This document shows, in pieces, positions 44,150 to 54,814 of a stretch of DNA of 64,000 bases. The stretch covers positions 69,741,865 to 69,805,864 of the forward strand of contig CM036753.1 of NCBI GenBank assembly GCA_020796225.1, in the 5' to 3' direction. Source of the stretch: Arion vulgaris. Its lineage: Eukaryota > Mollusca > Gastropoda > Stylommatophora > Arionidae. Each line of letters begins with the position of its first letter. Positions within the stretch are counted from its first letter, which is position 1. The position numbers were made by a program, and so were the translations under genes. The notes under the pieces are model-generated. The model was not told where the DNA came from, searched no databases, and saw nothing but the letters and a program-made list of their open reading frames with translations.

Positions 44150-44395
44150 ATTTATACTGAATTGATTAGACTACAGTGATGGAGCAAGGCATTTGCTAGG
44201 ACAGATCTCCGATGGACAGCGCATGAGAAAAAGAACCTCTGCGTTCAGGGTTAAAACAAGGAGAACAACGTGGGAAAGAGTGAATAAGTTAAACAGCCCC
44301 CTGCCAGTGTCAGCAGGAGGAACAGACACCGGAGCATATCCTTCAGGGGTGTCCTCTCCTGTGTGAACTGAGAAGCAACATGTAAGCTGAGAAGC
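44150..44395 (+). pseudogene. LINE type F 3' fragment
   Basis: One frame reads APCQCQQEEQTPEHILQGCP then LLCELRSNM, the CxC....QTPEHxLxxCP motif found after the RNase H domain of many LINEs. It matches 46029-46290. Frameshifted upstream. Confidence 0.6.
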
Positions 44396-44414
44396 AATAT
44401 TTATTGCAATAATG

Positions 44415-44880
44415 TCGTTATCGTTTAATAGCTTGTCATGAGCAGAACAGGGACATCCTAACCGTCCTTCGGATTTTTCTCTCTCTATATTAGACCTTTG
44501 CTGCCGTAATGCTCAATTCTTCAGTCACACACTGAATCCATCTTCAACGTGTTCTTCCTTTTATCCTCTTTGCGGGAAGACATTCTTCCATTATGTCCTT
44601 TTGGTGGGCGCCTGTAGCTTAAGCGGTAGTGAGCTCGATCACAACCCAAGCGTACCTGGTTCAAACTCCACGGTGGGCAGTTTGGAAGAAAACTCATGTC
44701 TGTGGATTTTTACGAGCGGTAAAAATAGACCCCACCGTTCATAAAACAATAACAAACTACTGAACGTATAAGTGGTGCTTAGGAAAATCGACGTTGATGG
44801 TAAAGTCCTGTACAGGATATGCCACGATGTTCATTTCATGTACTTTTGTACGTCCAAAATGCAATAACCTGTTACATTTT
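44415..44880 (-). pseudogene. LINE type B 3' end, split by SINE S1
   Basis: Minus frame pieces GRTR, stop, RWIQCVTEELSITAAKV and EECLPAKRIK match 38478-38775. The homology resumes right of the SINE (TACGTCCAAAATG at 44849-44862, compare TATGTCCAAAATA at 38691). Confidence 0.6.
44604..44837 (+). repeat. SINE S1 inserted in LINE type B
   Basis: Head GGGCGCCTGTAGCTTAAGCG, B box GGTTCAAACTCC, body ACTACTGAACGTATAAGTGG, end CTGTACAGGATATGCCACGA. It is flanked by ATGTCCTTTTG (44593-44603) and ATGTACTTTTG (44838-44848), a target duplication with one change. Confidence 0.88.
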
Positions 44881-45599
44881 TGTTGCATGGCGTAGTAAAG
44901 TATCATTGAGAAAAGAAGACGCGATTGTGAATTATATTTTCTGATTTATGTTTTCTCTGTTATTTATTTATGGTTTCCACAAACTTCTTTAGCATTTACT
45001 TATATTTCTATTTATAATTAACACTTTCCTGTATCGTTTAACAATTTCGGTCTTTTTCGTTTGAGAAGTCAGTGCTCTAGCCACTTGACATTCAGTGCAA
45101 TAACCACTTCAGCACACCCACACACTCACGCACAATATGTATATGTGTGTGTATGTGCATCTACGAAAGCTGTTCTGACACAGAAAAAAAAATCGACAAT
45201 TATTGCTATACTGAAGTGCCTATCAAGACAAGGATAATCTACTGGTTAATGCTACCACTTGAAGATACAATATTCTCAGACAAGTTAGAGACTGCCTAAT
45301 CGCTTATATTACCTTATGTTTAGTATACTTCACATTAATACACTAATGACAGTTGTTTAAGCACTTGTGTAGATATATATTCTGGAATCTAGATGTAATT
45401 GAATGACTTGGCAGTATCTTAGTAGTATATCGGTCGTTAGAAACATTTCTTTCTTCTTTTTTTTTCTGTACGGGATTGGCGGTTTAGTATTATTTTAAGA
45501 TTAAGGATTGCGCATATTTTTGTTTTTCAGTGCATTTGTTTCGTAAATGTGTGAAATCAGTTTAAATATGATTTTTTCCTATAGCAAAGATGCTCAGCT
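44881..45599. other. no recognised feature (intron)
   Basis: AT-rich DNA; a short (GT)n near 45140-45155. Nothing else. Confidence 0.4.
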
Positions 45600-45611
45600 T
45601 GATTTAGCCTT

Positions 45612-45694
45612 AGTTGGGGCTAAATGCTTCACTCAGTTGGGGCTAAATGCTTCACTCAGTTGGGGCTAAATGCTTCACTATCAAGTGAAGCATT
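45612..45694. repeat. 23-bp tandem repeat with perfect 11-bp hairpin at the end
   Basis: CAGTTGGGGCTAAATGCTTC plus ACT is repeated three times. The last unit runs into AATGCTTCACT-ATCA-AGTGAAGCATT (45669-45694), an 11-bp stem with a 4-nt loop. Confidence 0.85.
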
Positions 45695-45791
45695 GGAAAG
45701 AAAAAAAAGACATAAATTGTCACTAGTCAAATAAAAATACGGCCCTAACCAGATTGAAAGAACATCATATATCGCCTACGTACCGGACACT

Positions 45792-46028
45792 GGGGTGGCG
45801 TCAGTGGCTTAGGGGATAGTGACTCAATCTATTAACCTCGACGTTCTGAGTTCGAATCACGCTGCGGACAGTTTGGTATCAAATTGTTGATCGTAGATTT
45901 TTTAAAAAGGACGATGGCACCACCCGTTCAGAAATCAATGGCAAACTACTGAACGTAATAATGCCTAGCAAATCACAAACAGCGTTAAAAAGCTGGGGTT
46001 GATTCGCAAAGTAAAGGATATGCAATTG
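45792..46028 (+). repeat. SINE S2 (tRNA-derived)
   Basis: A box TGGCTTAGGGGATAG, B box GAGTTCGAATCACGC, body AAACTACTGAACGTAATAATG, end AAAGGATATGCAATT. Confidence 0.85.
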
Positions 46029-46290
46029 ACTTTTACTGGACATTGCAGAATCAACAAACACTTACATAGACTAGGAATAAGTCAAACAGCTCTCTGTCAG
46101 TGTCAGCAGGTGGAGCAGACACCGAAGCATGTCCTGTAAGAATGTTCTCTCCTGGGTGAGATGAGAAACAACATGTGGCCACACCCGGTTGGCCTAAAGG
46201 GAAACCTGACAGACATAAAACTGACTGACCAGTTTGTGGTCCACAGTAAATTAAGCGCATGACCAGAGATCGCAGAAGAAGAAGAAGAAA
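46029..46290 (+). pseudogene. LINE type F: end of RNase H region and CxC motif
   Basis: A frame with one stop: FTGHCRINKHLHRLGISQTA, LCQCQQVEQTPKHVL, stop, ECSLLGEMRNNMWPH. TGHxRLNxHL...CxC....QTPxHxLxxC is a standard C-terminal LINE motif, here with one TAA. It ends in an (AGA)n run. It directly abuts the S2 copy. Confidence 0.75.
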
Positions 46291-46406
46291 AAAGAAAGAA
46301 CATCAAATCAAACGGATTGTAGCAAGACGAAAGCGATAAGTTGGAAGTTAATGAAGAATAGTAAACTAACATGAAATATAAAAAACATGATGTCGTCACA
46401 CGTGCC

Positions 46407-46597
46407 CGTCTGCCCAGCGTGTTCGTAGCGCGTTGGACGACGGATGACAAGCTCCTTGTGAGTGTGAGCGGGTAGAAAAGCCACAGGTTCTCCAGATTTA
46501 CGGTGTTCGTGGCACCGAACCGAAGGGTTACGATGTCCATGGCACCGAGCAGAAGAGCTGAAAGCTCAAGTGCTTCTGGATCAGTAAAAAAAAAGAA
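46407..46597 (+). repeat. SINE S3
   Basis: GCCCGTCTGCCCAGCGTGTT, TAGCGCGTTGGACGACGG, B-box area deleted (GTGAGTGTGAGCGGGTAG), body GGTGTTCGTGGCACCGAACC, poly(A) at 46588-46596. Confidence 0.88.
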
Positions 46598-46956
46598 GTC
46601 GCCACGCGCTGAGATACATACTGAAGACGAGATTGCAACACGTATGGGCTAAATGGTTCGATTGATGATGATCTTGACTAAATTACACTAAACTAGAGTT
46701 GCCATATGTTGCAACCGAGAAACCGGGACATTTCTTGCCACACATCCGTATTTTCGGGACACTTCTTTTCACACGTCCCGATTTTCAGGGAGTCATTATT
46801 TTGTATCAAATAATTCGCACTATAACAACACTAAGTAAGATCTGTGATTTTTGTTATGTTTCAGTCTTAACTACAAGAAAAAGAATCAACGATATTACGA
46901 GTATAAACATTAACATTGCTATTACCAGCATTAATAAATCATTAACATGATATTTC

Positions 46957-47222
46957 TCCTTCTTCTTCTTTGAACGCTCCACATCGACCACTTGTTAACT
47001 ACTCGTTGTGATTTGTATGTGATCCGAGCCTAAAAGAGATTGTATGTTGTACTAGTTATGTGCCTTCAGCTAGGACAGCACATCCGATTTACGCTATGAC
47101 TTTTATTTACTAGGGTAGTTTTCCTAGGCCTCTACCTCAGTAATCCTCTTAAGATATGCCTTGTAGGTAGCAGTATTACTATTCTTTGCTCCCCTTGCAA
47201 GCCCAGGCAACACACGGGTGAA
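46957..47222 (-). repeat. SINE S4
   Basis: Tail GAAGAAGAAGGAG at 46957; start CACCCGTGTGTTGCCTGGGC at 47222; core decayed (ATATCTTAAGAGGATTACTG). 46598-46956 shows nothing. Confidence 0.85.
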
Positions 47223-47249
47223 ATGATATTAAACAATTGAATCACATTA

Positions 47250-47595
47250 CTTAATGCTACAGAAAGATCCTACGAATACCATGGACAGAAAAAGAAAGAA
47301 CACTGATGTCCTGAAAGAACTAAATGTTAAAGAGAATTGGCTGATAAACAACATACTATACAGACAAATTACACACTTTGGTCACATCAAGCGTCACGAT
47401 GGCCTGGAAATAACAATACTAGAGGCAGGGTCCCAGGACGCAGAGGCAGAGCAAGAAGAAGATGGCTACAAGATATTAAAGAAACCATGAATATGACCAT
47501 CGACGAAGTGGGTGAACTGGCAAGAGACAAGAGTGAATTTCAGATGTGCTGCAAAGAGAGCAACGTCCTATAAAGGATACGCACCTTGATGATGA
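47250..47595 (+). pseudogene. LINE type B 3' end with (GAT)n tail
   Basis: Frames LRIPWTEKERTLMS, then LKELNVKENWLINNILYRQI and HFGHIKRHDGLEITILEAGS, then after a shift GRVPGRRGRARRRWLQDIKE and VGELARDKSEFQM. The element ends with TTGATGATGATGATGA (47586-47601), its 3' short-repeat tail. Confidence 0.75.
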
Positions 47596-47822
47596 TGATG
47601 AATCACATTACACTAAAACCTAATTATTTGATGTCTTGTAAAACTTTTTGAATATCTACCTTAACGTCACTCTCTCACTCTTGCATCGGCGATGTCTGAC
47701 ATTTGCCGGAATTCGAAGCTATTGAAAGAAGTTCTTGCCTGTGAGTGGACGTAATCATAAAATTCGGTGCAGCTCATTCGATAATTAAATACACATTGAA
47801 TGACTGATTCAACAGCTGACAC

Positions 47823-50800
47823 ATGCACTCCAGGATCTCTGTGGATAAGTGGTTTAACCATTGTCATGTACTCCAGGATCTCCGTGGATAAGTGGTTTAA
47901 CCATTGTCATGCATTCCAGGATCTCTGTGGATAAGTGGTTTAACCATTGCCATGCACTCCAGGATCTCTGTGGATAAGTGGTTTAACCATTGTCATGTAC
48001 TCCAGGATCTCTGTGGATAAGTGGTTTAACCATTGTCATGCACTCCAGGATCTCTGTGGATAAGTGGTTTAACCATTGTCATGTACTCCAGGATCTCTGT
48101 GGATAAGTGGTTTAACCATTGTCATGCACTCCAGGATCTCTGTGGATAAGTGGTTTAACCATTGTCATGTACTCCAGGATCTCTGTGGATAAGTGGTTTA
48201 ACCATTGTCATGCACTCCAGGATCTCTGTGGATAAGTGGTTTAACCATTGTCATGCACTCCAGGATCTCTGTGGATAAGTGGTTTAACCATTGTCATGCA
48301 CTCCAGGATCTATGTGGATAAGTGGTTTAACCATTGTCATGCATTCCAGGATCTCTGTGGATAAGTGGTTTAACCATTGTCATGCACTCCAGGATCTCTG
48401 TGGATAAGTGGTTTAACCATTGTCATGCACTCCAGGATCTCTGTGGATAAGTGGTTTAACCATTGTCATGCACTCCAGGATCTCTGTGGATAAGTGGTTT
48501 AACCATTGTCATGCATTCCAGGATCTCTGTGGATAAGTGGTTTAACCATTGTCATGCATTCCAGGATCTCTGTGGATAAGTGGTTTAACCATTGTCATGC
48601 ACTCCAGGATCTCTGTGGATAAGTGGTTTAACCATTGTCATGCACTCCAGGATCTCTGTGGATAAGTGGTTTAACCATTGTCATGCACTCCAAGATCTCT
48701 GTGGATAAGTGGTTTAACCATTGTCATGCACTCCAAGATCTCTGTGGATAAGTGGTTTAACCATTGTCATGCACTCCAAGATCTCTGTGGATAAGTGGTT
48801 TAACCATTGTCATGTACTCCAAGATCTCTGTGGATAAGTGGTTTAACCATTGTCATGTACTCCAGGATCTCCGTGGATAAGTGGTTTAACCATTGTCATG
48901 TACTCCAGGATCTCTGTGGATAAGTGGTTTAACCATTGTCATGCACTCCAAGATCTCTTTGGATAAGTGGTTTAACCATTGTCATGTACTCCAAGATCTC
49001 TGTGGATAAGTGGTTTAACCATTGTCATGCACTCCGAAGATCTCTTTGGATAAGTGGTTTAACCATTGTCATGTACTCCAAGATCTCTGTGGATAAGTGG
49101 TTTAACCATTGTCATGCACTCCAAGATCTCTTTGGATAAGTGGTTTAACCATTGTCATGCACTCCAAGATCTCTGTGGATAAGTGGTTTAACCATTGTCA
49201 TGCACTCCAAGATCTCTGTGGATAAGTGGTTTAACCATTGTCATGCACTCCCAAAATCTCTGTGGATAAGTGGTTTAACCATTGTCATGCACTCCAGGAT
49301 CTCTGTGGATAAGTGGTTTAACCATTGTCATGTACTCCAGGATCTCTGTGGATAAGTGGTTTAACCATTGTCATGCACTCCAGGATCTCTGTGGATAAGT
49401 GGTTTAACCATTGTCATGTACTCCAGGATCTCTGTGGATAAGTGGTTTAACCATTGTCATGCACTCCAAGATCTCTGTGGATAAGTGGTTTAACCATTGT
49501 TATGCACTCCAAGATCTCTGTAGATAAGTGGTTTAACCATTGTCATGCACTCCAAGATCTCTGTGTATAAGTGGTTTAACCATTGTCATGCACTCCAAGA
49601 TCTCTGTGTATAAGTGGTTTAACCATTGTCATGCACTCCAAGATCTCTGTGGATAAGTGGTTTAACCATTGTCATGTACTCCAAGATCTCTGTGGATAAG
49701 TGGTTTAACCATTGTCATGTACTCCAAGATCTCTGTGGATAAGTGGTTTAACCATTGTCATGCACTCCAAGATCTCTGTGGATAAGTGGTTTAACCATTG
49801 TCATGTACTCCAAGATCTCTGTGGATAAGTGGTTTAACCATTGTCATGTACTCCAGGATCTCTGTGGATAAGTGGTTTAACCATTGTCATGTACTCCAGG
49901 ATCTCTGTGGATAAGTGGTTTAACCATTGTCATGTACTCCAGGATCTCTGTGGATAAGTGGTTTAACCATTGTCATGTACTCCAGGATCTCTGTGGATAA
50001 GTGGTTTAACCATTGTCATGTACTCCAGGATCTCTGTGGATAAGTGGTTTAACCATTGTCATGTACTCCAGGATCTCTGTGGATAAGTGGTTTAACCATT
50101 GTCATGTACTCCAAGATCTCTGTGGATAAGTGGTTTAACCATTGTCATGTACTCCAGGATCTCTGTGGATAAGTGGTTTAACCATTGTCATATGACGTAC
50201 TCCAGGATCTCGGTGGATAAGTGGTTTAACCATTGTCATGTACTCCAGGATCTCAGTGGATAAGTGGTTTAACCATTGTCATGCACTCCAGGATCTCTGT
50301 GGATAAGTGGTTTAACCATTGTCATGCACTCCAGGATCTCTGTGGATAAGTGGTTTAACCATTGTCATGCACTCCAAGATCTCTGTGGATACGTGGTTTA
50401 ACCATTGTCATGTACTCCAAGATCTCTGTGGATAAGTGGTTTAACCATTGTCATGTACTCCAGGATCTCTGTGGATAAGTGGTTTAACCATTGTCATGTA
50501 CTCCAGGATCTCCGTGGATAAGTGGTTTAACCATTGTCATGTACTCCAGGATCTCTGTGGATAAGTGGTTTAACCATTGTCATGCACTCCAAGATCTCTG
50601 TGGATAAGTGGTTTAACCATTGTCATGCACTCCAAGATCTCTGTGGATAAGTGGTTTAACCATTGTCATGTACTCCAAGATCTCTGTGGATAAGTGGTTT
50701 AACCATTGTCATGCACTCCAAGATCTCTGTGGATAAGTGGTTTAACCATTGTCATGCACTCCAAGATCTCTGTGGATAAGTGGTTTATCCATTGTCATGC

Positions 50801-50850
50801 ACTCCAAGATCTCTGTGGATAAGTGGTTTATCCATTGTCATGCACTCCGA
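47823..50850. repeat. satellite array, 43-bp unit, about 70 copies, derived from a tRNA-like SINE head
   Basis: The unit is CTCCAGGATCTCTGTGGATA, AGTGGTTTAACCATTGTCAT, GYA. Variation is mainly CAGGATC versus CAAGATC and GCA versus GTA, with a single ATGACGT insertion near 50196. The last unit continues without a break into GAAGATCGTGGGTTCGAATC, a B box. Laid against the head of SINE S6 (TCTTTGTGGCAAAGTGGTTA ... CTGAAGATCCTGGGTTGGAA), unit plus continuation aligns over 62 nt without a gap. Each unit thus carries an A-box-like TGGATAAGTGG. Long frames through it are incidental. Confidence 0.95.
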
Positions 50851-50900
50851 AGATCGTGGGTTCGAATCCCAACAGCTCCGTTTTTTTTTTCACGAGTGCT
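50803..50900 (+). repeat. tRNA-like SINE head closing the 43-bp array
   Basis: A-box-like TGGATAAGTGGTTTATCC, B box GTGGGTTCGAATCCC, then CAACAGCTCCG and a T run that would stop pol III. Confidence 0.75.
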
Positions 50901-51029
50901 TTGTTTACAGAAAACACTATCCGGAGCTCGACAACCAACCCCCCACCCGAGGAAAGGAGCATGATTAAGAATGATGGAGCATTGTAAGGCATAAAGGTGA
51001 TTTTACGTTACTCGGCAATAAGAATCGGG

Positions 51030-51120
51030 GTCTCCATCGCGAAGTGATGAAGATGTTTGCCTGTCGTTCTGAAGACTGTAGATTCGACAAAAGATTCACA
51101 AAACGAGCCTTAAACAATAC
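51030..51120 (+). repeat. tRNA-like SINE head (S6-like), weak
   Basis: GTCTCCATCGCGAAGTGATG, TGTTTGCCTGTCGTTCTGAA, GACTGTAGATTCGACAAAAG follows the spacing of S6 (GTTTGCC, CTGAAGATC, TTCGAATC). Confidence 0.45.
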
Positions 51121-51244
51121 AATCTTCATCCCAACTTTGCGCTATCGGTATCCAAATTAGTCTCTCACAACAAAAGAAATAAAAGACAAATTACAACAGA
51201 GATGAAATGCGGGCAAAAAATAGCGGTAGTCGAAAGGATAGATA

Positions 51245-51455
51245 AGATTAAAAAGCGAGACTATTAGAAACTTGATAGTAACAACGACAGTGTTAGAACA
51301 TATTAAGAAAAAACGGATCAAATGTTTCTTCCGTGTAACACGGTTACCATCCAACAGTATACTACAGCGATCAATGCTACTCATATACAATGGTTTCAAT
51401 GCTAAAGGTCACCCACGAAAACGATAGACCTCCAAAAATGTCGTAGGCGGTAGGA
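51245..51455 (+). pseudogene. LINE type G 3' end
   Basis: The frame VLEHIKKKRIKCFFRVTRLP, SNSILQRSMLLIYNGFNAKG, HPRKR matches 13491-13780 residue by residue, with W replaced by C and a stop where W is expected after RKR. Confidence 0.7.
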
Positions 51456-51491
51456 AACACCACATACGTGGGAGCTCTTATCAGAACGCTT

Positions 51492-51645
51492 TGCACACCC
51501 TGAGAGATGAAAAACACAACAGGAGTAGACAATACATAGATAGAATAAAGAGAAAAAGTAAAGCTATTGTACACCCTGAGAGCTGAAAAACACAACAGGA
51601 GTAGACAATAGATAGATAGAATAAAGAGGAAAAGTAAGGCTAAGG
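51492..51645. repeat. tandem duplication, 76-bp unit, two copies
   Basis: ACACCCTGAGAGMTGAAAAA, CACAACAGGAGTAGACAATA, then GATAGAATAAAGAG is repeated once. Confidence 0.9.
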
Positions 51646-51875
51646 TGTGATTGATGTGTTGTACAAAATAGCAGCTGAGAAAGTTCGTTCATAACAAGTA
51701 GCTAGCTATATTAGTAAGCCTTAAAGTTAAATATAGCTATAGTAACAGACTATTTTTACTAGTTTTCAAGCTTATCTATGAATAGCAAACTAAAGTGTCG
51801 CTTAAAACAAACTACTACAAGATTTGAATACTGAAAAAGAGGAGTGATTATAATGTCGTGTATTTAGGTACTTAC

Positions 51876-52041
51876 AGAATGGACTTTTTGGTTCACCGCG
51901 GGCGTCAATTTGCCTTTTGAACTTCATCTGGACACGTCGGTCGCTGCAGACAGACACAAGTTGGTATGTCTTGATTAAAGATTGACCTCCAGTTATATTT
52001 TCTGTATTCCGTGGGTTTTCTCTTGCAGAGCTAGGTTCAGG
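51876..52041 (-). CDS. FGF8/17/18-like growth factor, first visible coding exon
   Basis: The exon has 166 nt after the acceptor ATTTCTTGTATTCTCAG and before the donor TTCT|GTAAGT. It enters in phase 0 and leaves in phase 1. Residues 1-55: PEPSSARENPRNTENITGGQ, SLIKTYQLVSVCSDRRVQMK, FKRQIDARGEPKSPF. From residue 25 it follows the start of the FGF8/17/18 core (xTYQLYSRTSGxHVQV...I.A.GE). NIT (15-17) is a possible N-glycosylation site. The intron after SPF falls where FGF8 genes are split (after GDPF/GDKY). There is no in-frame Met, so at least one upstream exon, with the signal peptide, is missing. I did not find it in 52042-64000. FGF8-type ligands are secreted and signal through FGF receptors. 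Confidence 0.9.
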
Positions 52042-52610
52042 CTGAGAATACAAGAAATATAGTCAAATATATGAGTACGTTTATATCAAAATTGATATGA
52101 TGAGATGAAAAGGTTAGTTAGGGATAGAGAAGGGGAGGGGAGGTATCGACACATAAAAATAGCAAAATAGCTAATGTCTGTGCAAATTCCTTTGTTTTGG
52201 GTGATTTTCCTCCGTTTGTAGTGTACGCTTTGTTCATTATTTTCTGTACTTGTTATATTATTCATTGCGATTTATCTCGAGTTTCTGAGCATCGTCCATG
52301 TTAAGTGATGTTATACATGATATTAATTTGTTTGTCTTCATTCTTATCAACAAAGTTAATTACTCTTTTGGATTTGTGTGGTTTACCCCGATAACGTGAG
52401 TATGTTGTGCACCCATTATTCCTACATCATGTAGTACAGACATATCATAATTTCGGCCAAGCTTTATGCATAATATTCAACAGGACACACATTGTTACAA
52501 ACGAGTAACTGTAAGATTTGGTAAGCACAAAAACCGCAATTTAAAGTACAAGATCAGAAGTTATACTGCAACGTTCGTATCAGATCATATTAGTCATAGG
52601 GAGACTATCA
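52042..52610. other. upstream of the first visible FGF exon, no recognised feature
   Basis: No signal-peptide exon with a usable donor was recognised on the minus strand here. Confidence 0.4.
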
Positions 52611-52817
52611 TTTTTTTTTTCCGATCCAGAAGCACTTGAGCTTTTCAGCTCTTCGGCTCGGTGCCATGGACACCGTAACCCTTTGGTTCGGTGCCACGAA
52701 CACCGTAAATCTGGGGAATCTGTGGCTTTTTCTGCCATCCCGCGGAATTGAACCCCCACACACAGAGGGATAGTCACCCGAAGTCCAACGCGCTACGAAC
52801 ACGCTGGGCAGACGGGC
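52611..52817 (-). repeat. SINE S3, near full length
   Basis: Read on the minus strand: GCCCGTCTGCCCAGCGTGTT, TAGCGCGTTGGACTTCGGG, B box GGTTCAATTCCGCGG, body GGTGTTCGTGGCACCGAACC, GGTTACGGTGTCCATGGCAC, poly(A) at 52620-52611. The best S3 reference copy here. Confidence 0.92.
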
Positions 52818-52988
52818 GGAGACTATCATAGCCGACTCATGGCTTGGATATTAGTAAATATTGGAGCTACTAATGTTGCATTATTTCGTATTGTTAGACA
52901 AAGTTGTAACAAGTTTGTTTTTTGTTGTCATTTCTCATATTTAATCATTTATTTTTCCTTGTTAATGTAATCCTGTAATTCTGTTCTA

Positions 52989-53087
52989 GGATTGGACTCT
53001 ACAGTCACCTCCGCACACACCAGAGAGGTGCAACAGTACACGTCTGAGATTGTTGTCATCATCGCTTGCGATGGACGGCTATTATTA
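52989..53087 (+). repeat. dispersed repeat R2, copy 2
   Basis: Partner of 33641-33738. Shares CACACACCAGAGAGGTGCAA, GTTGTCATCATCGCTTGCGA and TGGACGGCTATTAT. Confidence 0.8.
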
Positions 53088-53494
53088 ATCCTGTAGCATA
53101 CATGCCAGTGTCCATATCCCCCGTTTACTTAGTATTATCACAGCCTCCCTACGGTTTTCTAGATATCTGATCCGGGCTGACCACATCAGATCTTTATGTT
53201 TCTGTACACTGCATGACTTACTATGTGACGTTTATTCTGTTACATTGATGGATAACAATGACGGGTTTTATTCTCAACTGGAAGATTGTGCTATGCTTCA
53301 GTGGGTCTCAGTTTGTTGATGTTGTTATTTTTGCCCCTTTTATTCAGCAATCTTTCGGCACATCCAGAGACCGCTACTTCAACCTGTCAATCGGTTCAGT
53401 AATTTGTCGTTGAAGTTTGTTTCTTTCTAAAATATTTGACTTATTCTTTCAACACTGAATGGGATCTTTTTCTTAACAAGCCTTTTACTTTTGT
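53088..53494. other. no recognised feature
   Basis: Nothing recognised. Confidence 0.4.
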
Positions 53495-53696
53495 TTTTTC
53501 CTGATCCAGAAGTACTTGAGCTTTCAGCTCTTCGGTTCGGTGCCATGGACATCGTAACCCTTCGGTTCGGTGCCACGAACACCGTTTATCTGGTTAACCT
53601 GTGGGTTTTCTGCCAGCCCACGGAATTGAACCCGCACTCACAGGAGGGCTTGTCATCCGTCGTCCAACGCGCTACGAACACGCTGGGCAGGCGTCA
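53495..53696 (-). repeat. SINE S3
   Basis: Right-end head GCCTGCCCAGCGTGTTCGTA, B box GGGTTCAATTCCGTGG on the minus strand, body to CAAGTACTTCTGGATCAGG, poly(A) side at 53495. Confidence 0.88.
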
Positions 53697-53937
53697 GCCT
53701 ATTACTTACACAACTGTATTAGATGGTTAAAAACAATCAATTATTTGCTAACTGCACCACATATTTTACAAACACTATTACTTGCATTTTTTTGGTTGGT
53801 AAAACAAACACTGCATTTTAAATATATTAATTTTATTTTTTGTTTTAACAACGTACTCTAAATTTGATCATTAAAAAAATGTAGCTAAATTCTACATCTG
53901 CTTGCAAGCCCTAAATAAATAAGTATCACTTATAATC

Positions 53938-54068
53938 CCCAGGAAAATCACAAGGAGAGAAAAGTAGATTTCGAACAAGGCACACACCGGTAATCATTGA
54001 AAAACAAAATTGGCCAGGTCAACTTGGGAAACATATGAGAGTATGTTAACAAAGAGATATAGTATTTC
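53938..54068 (+). repeat. direct-repeat arm 1 flanking an S4 copy
   Basis: AATCACAAGGAGAGAAAAGT, CCGGTAATCATTGAAAAACA and GGCCAGGTCAACTTGGGAAA are matched in order by 54356-54484. Confidence 0.75.
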
Positions 54069-54084
54069 CTATAAATATAGTATC

Positions 54085-54345
54085 GCCCGCGTGTTGCTGA
54101 GGACATCGAGGGGAGCAAAGAATAGTAACACTGATACCTACAAGGCATGTCGTAAGAAGCAACTGATGTAAGGGCCCTGGGAAGCTACCCTAGTAAATAA
54201 AAAGCGTTGCAGAAATCGGATGTTCTCGCCTACTTGTAGGCACATAACTGGCACAATGAACAATCGCTCTTAGGCTTGGATCACATACAAATCACAAAGA
54301 GGGGTTAACAATTGATCGATATGGAGTGTTGGAAGAAGGAGACAG
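54085..54345 (+). repeat. SINE S4
   Basis: Start GCCCGCGTGTTGCTGAGGAC, AGCAAAGAATAGTAACACTG, core ATGTCGTAAGAAGCAACTGA, GCCTACTTGTAGGCACATAA, tail GGAAGAAGGAG. Confidence 0.88.
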
Positions 54346-54355
54346 AAGAATGATC

Positions 54356-54484
54356 GCCAGGGAAATCACAAGTAGAGAGAAGTAGACTGTGAGCAAGACA
54401 CAACCCGGTAATCTTTAACAAGAAATTGGTCAGGTCAACTTGGTAAACATACTGTGGGTTAATAAAGAAATATAGTATTTATCT
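54356..54484 (+). repeat. direct-repeat arm 2 flanking an S4 copy
   Basis: Partner of 53938-54068 with several substitutions and short gaps. Confidence 0.75.
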
Positions 54485-54638
54485 CAGTCCTAGAATATTT
54501 TATTTCAGCATTGCAACGGCAGCAAATTCAATCAGCGAGATCACTTGATGAGGCATGAAGACATGATTCATTATAGATCTACATGATTTCAGCCAATGAA
54601 GGATAGGGAAGATAGCAAGGTTGAAAAACGATATGACC

Positions 54639-54805
54639 CAGTGGCGGCTCGTAGTCATTTTTTTTGGTGGGGCCAGACACATATTTTCGGAAAAAATCAT
54701 GGTTTTTGGAGTATTTACTATTATTTGTCTATTCCGGGAAGTTTCCACTCTTTTGATTATTGGTGGGGCCAGGCCCCACTGGCCCTTAATGACGAGCCGA
54801 CCCTG
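54639..54805. mobile_element. hAT-type MITE, second copy, inverted relative to 41240-41404
   Basis: Ends CAGTGGCGGCTCGT and GACGAGCCGACCCTG (one end damaged). Internal GGTGGGGCCAG and GGCCAGGCCCCACTGGCCC match the complement of the first copy. Flanks ATATGACC and ATATAACG are a plausible decayed 8-bp duplication. Confidence 0.85.
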
Positions 54806-54814
54806 ATATAACGC

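Noticed and set aside
47823..50850. CRISPR array
   Set aside because: There is no spacer diversity: units are directly abutting, and the genome is animal.
50803..50880. Functional tRNA gene
   Set aside because: The acceptor and anticodon stems do not pair properly, and the sequence belongs to SINE S6 and the satellite.
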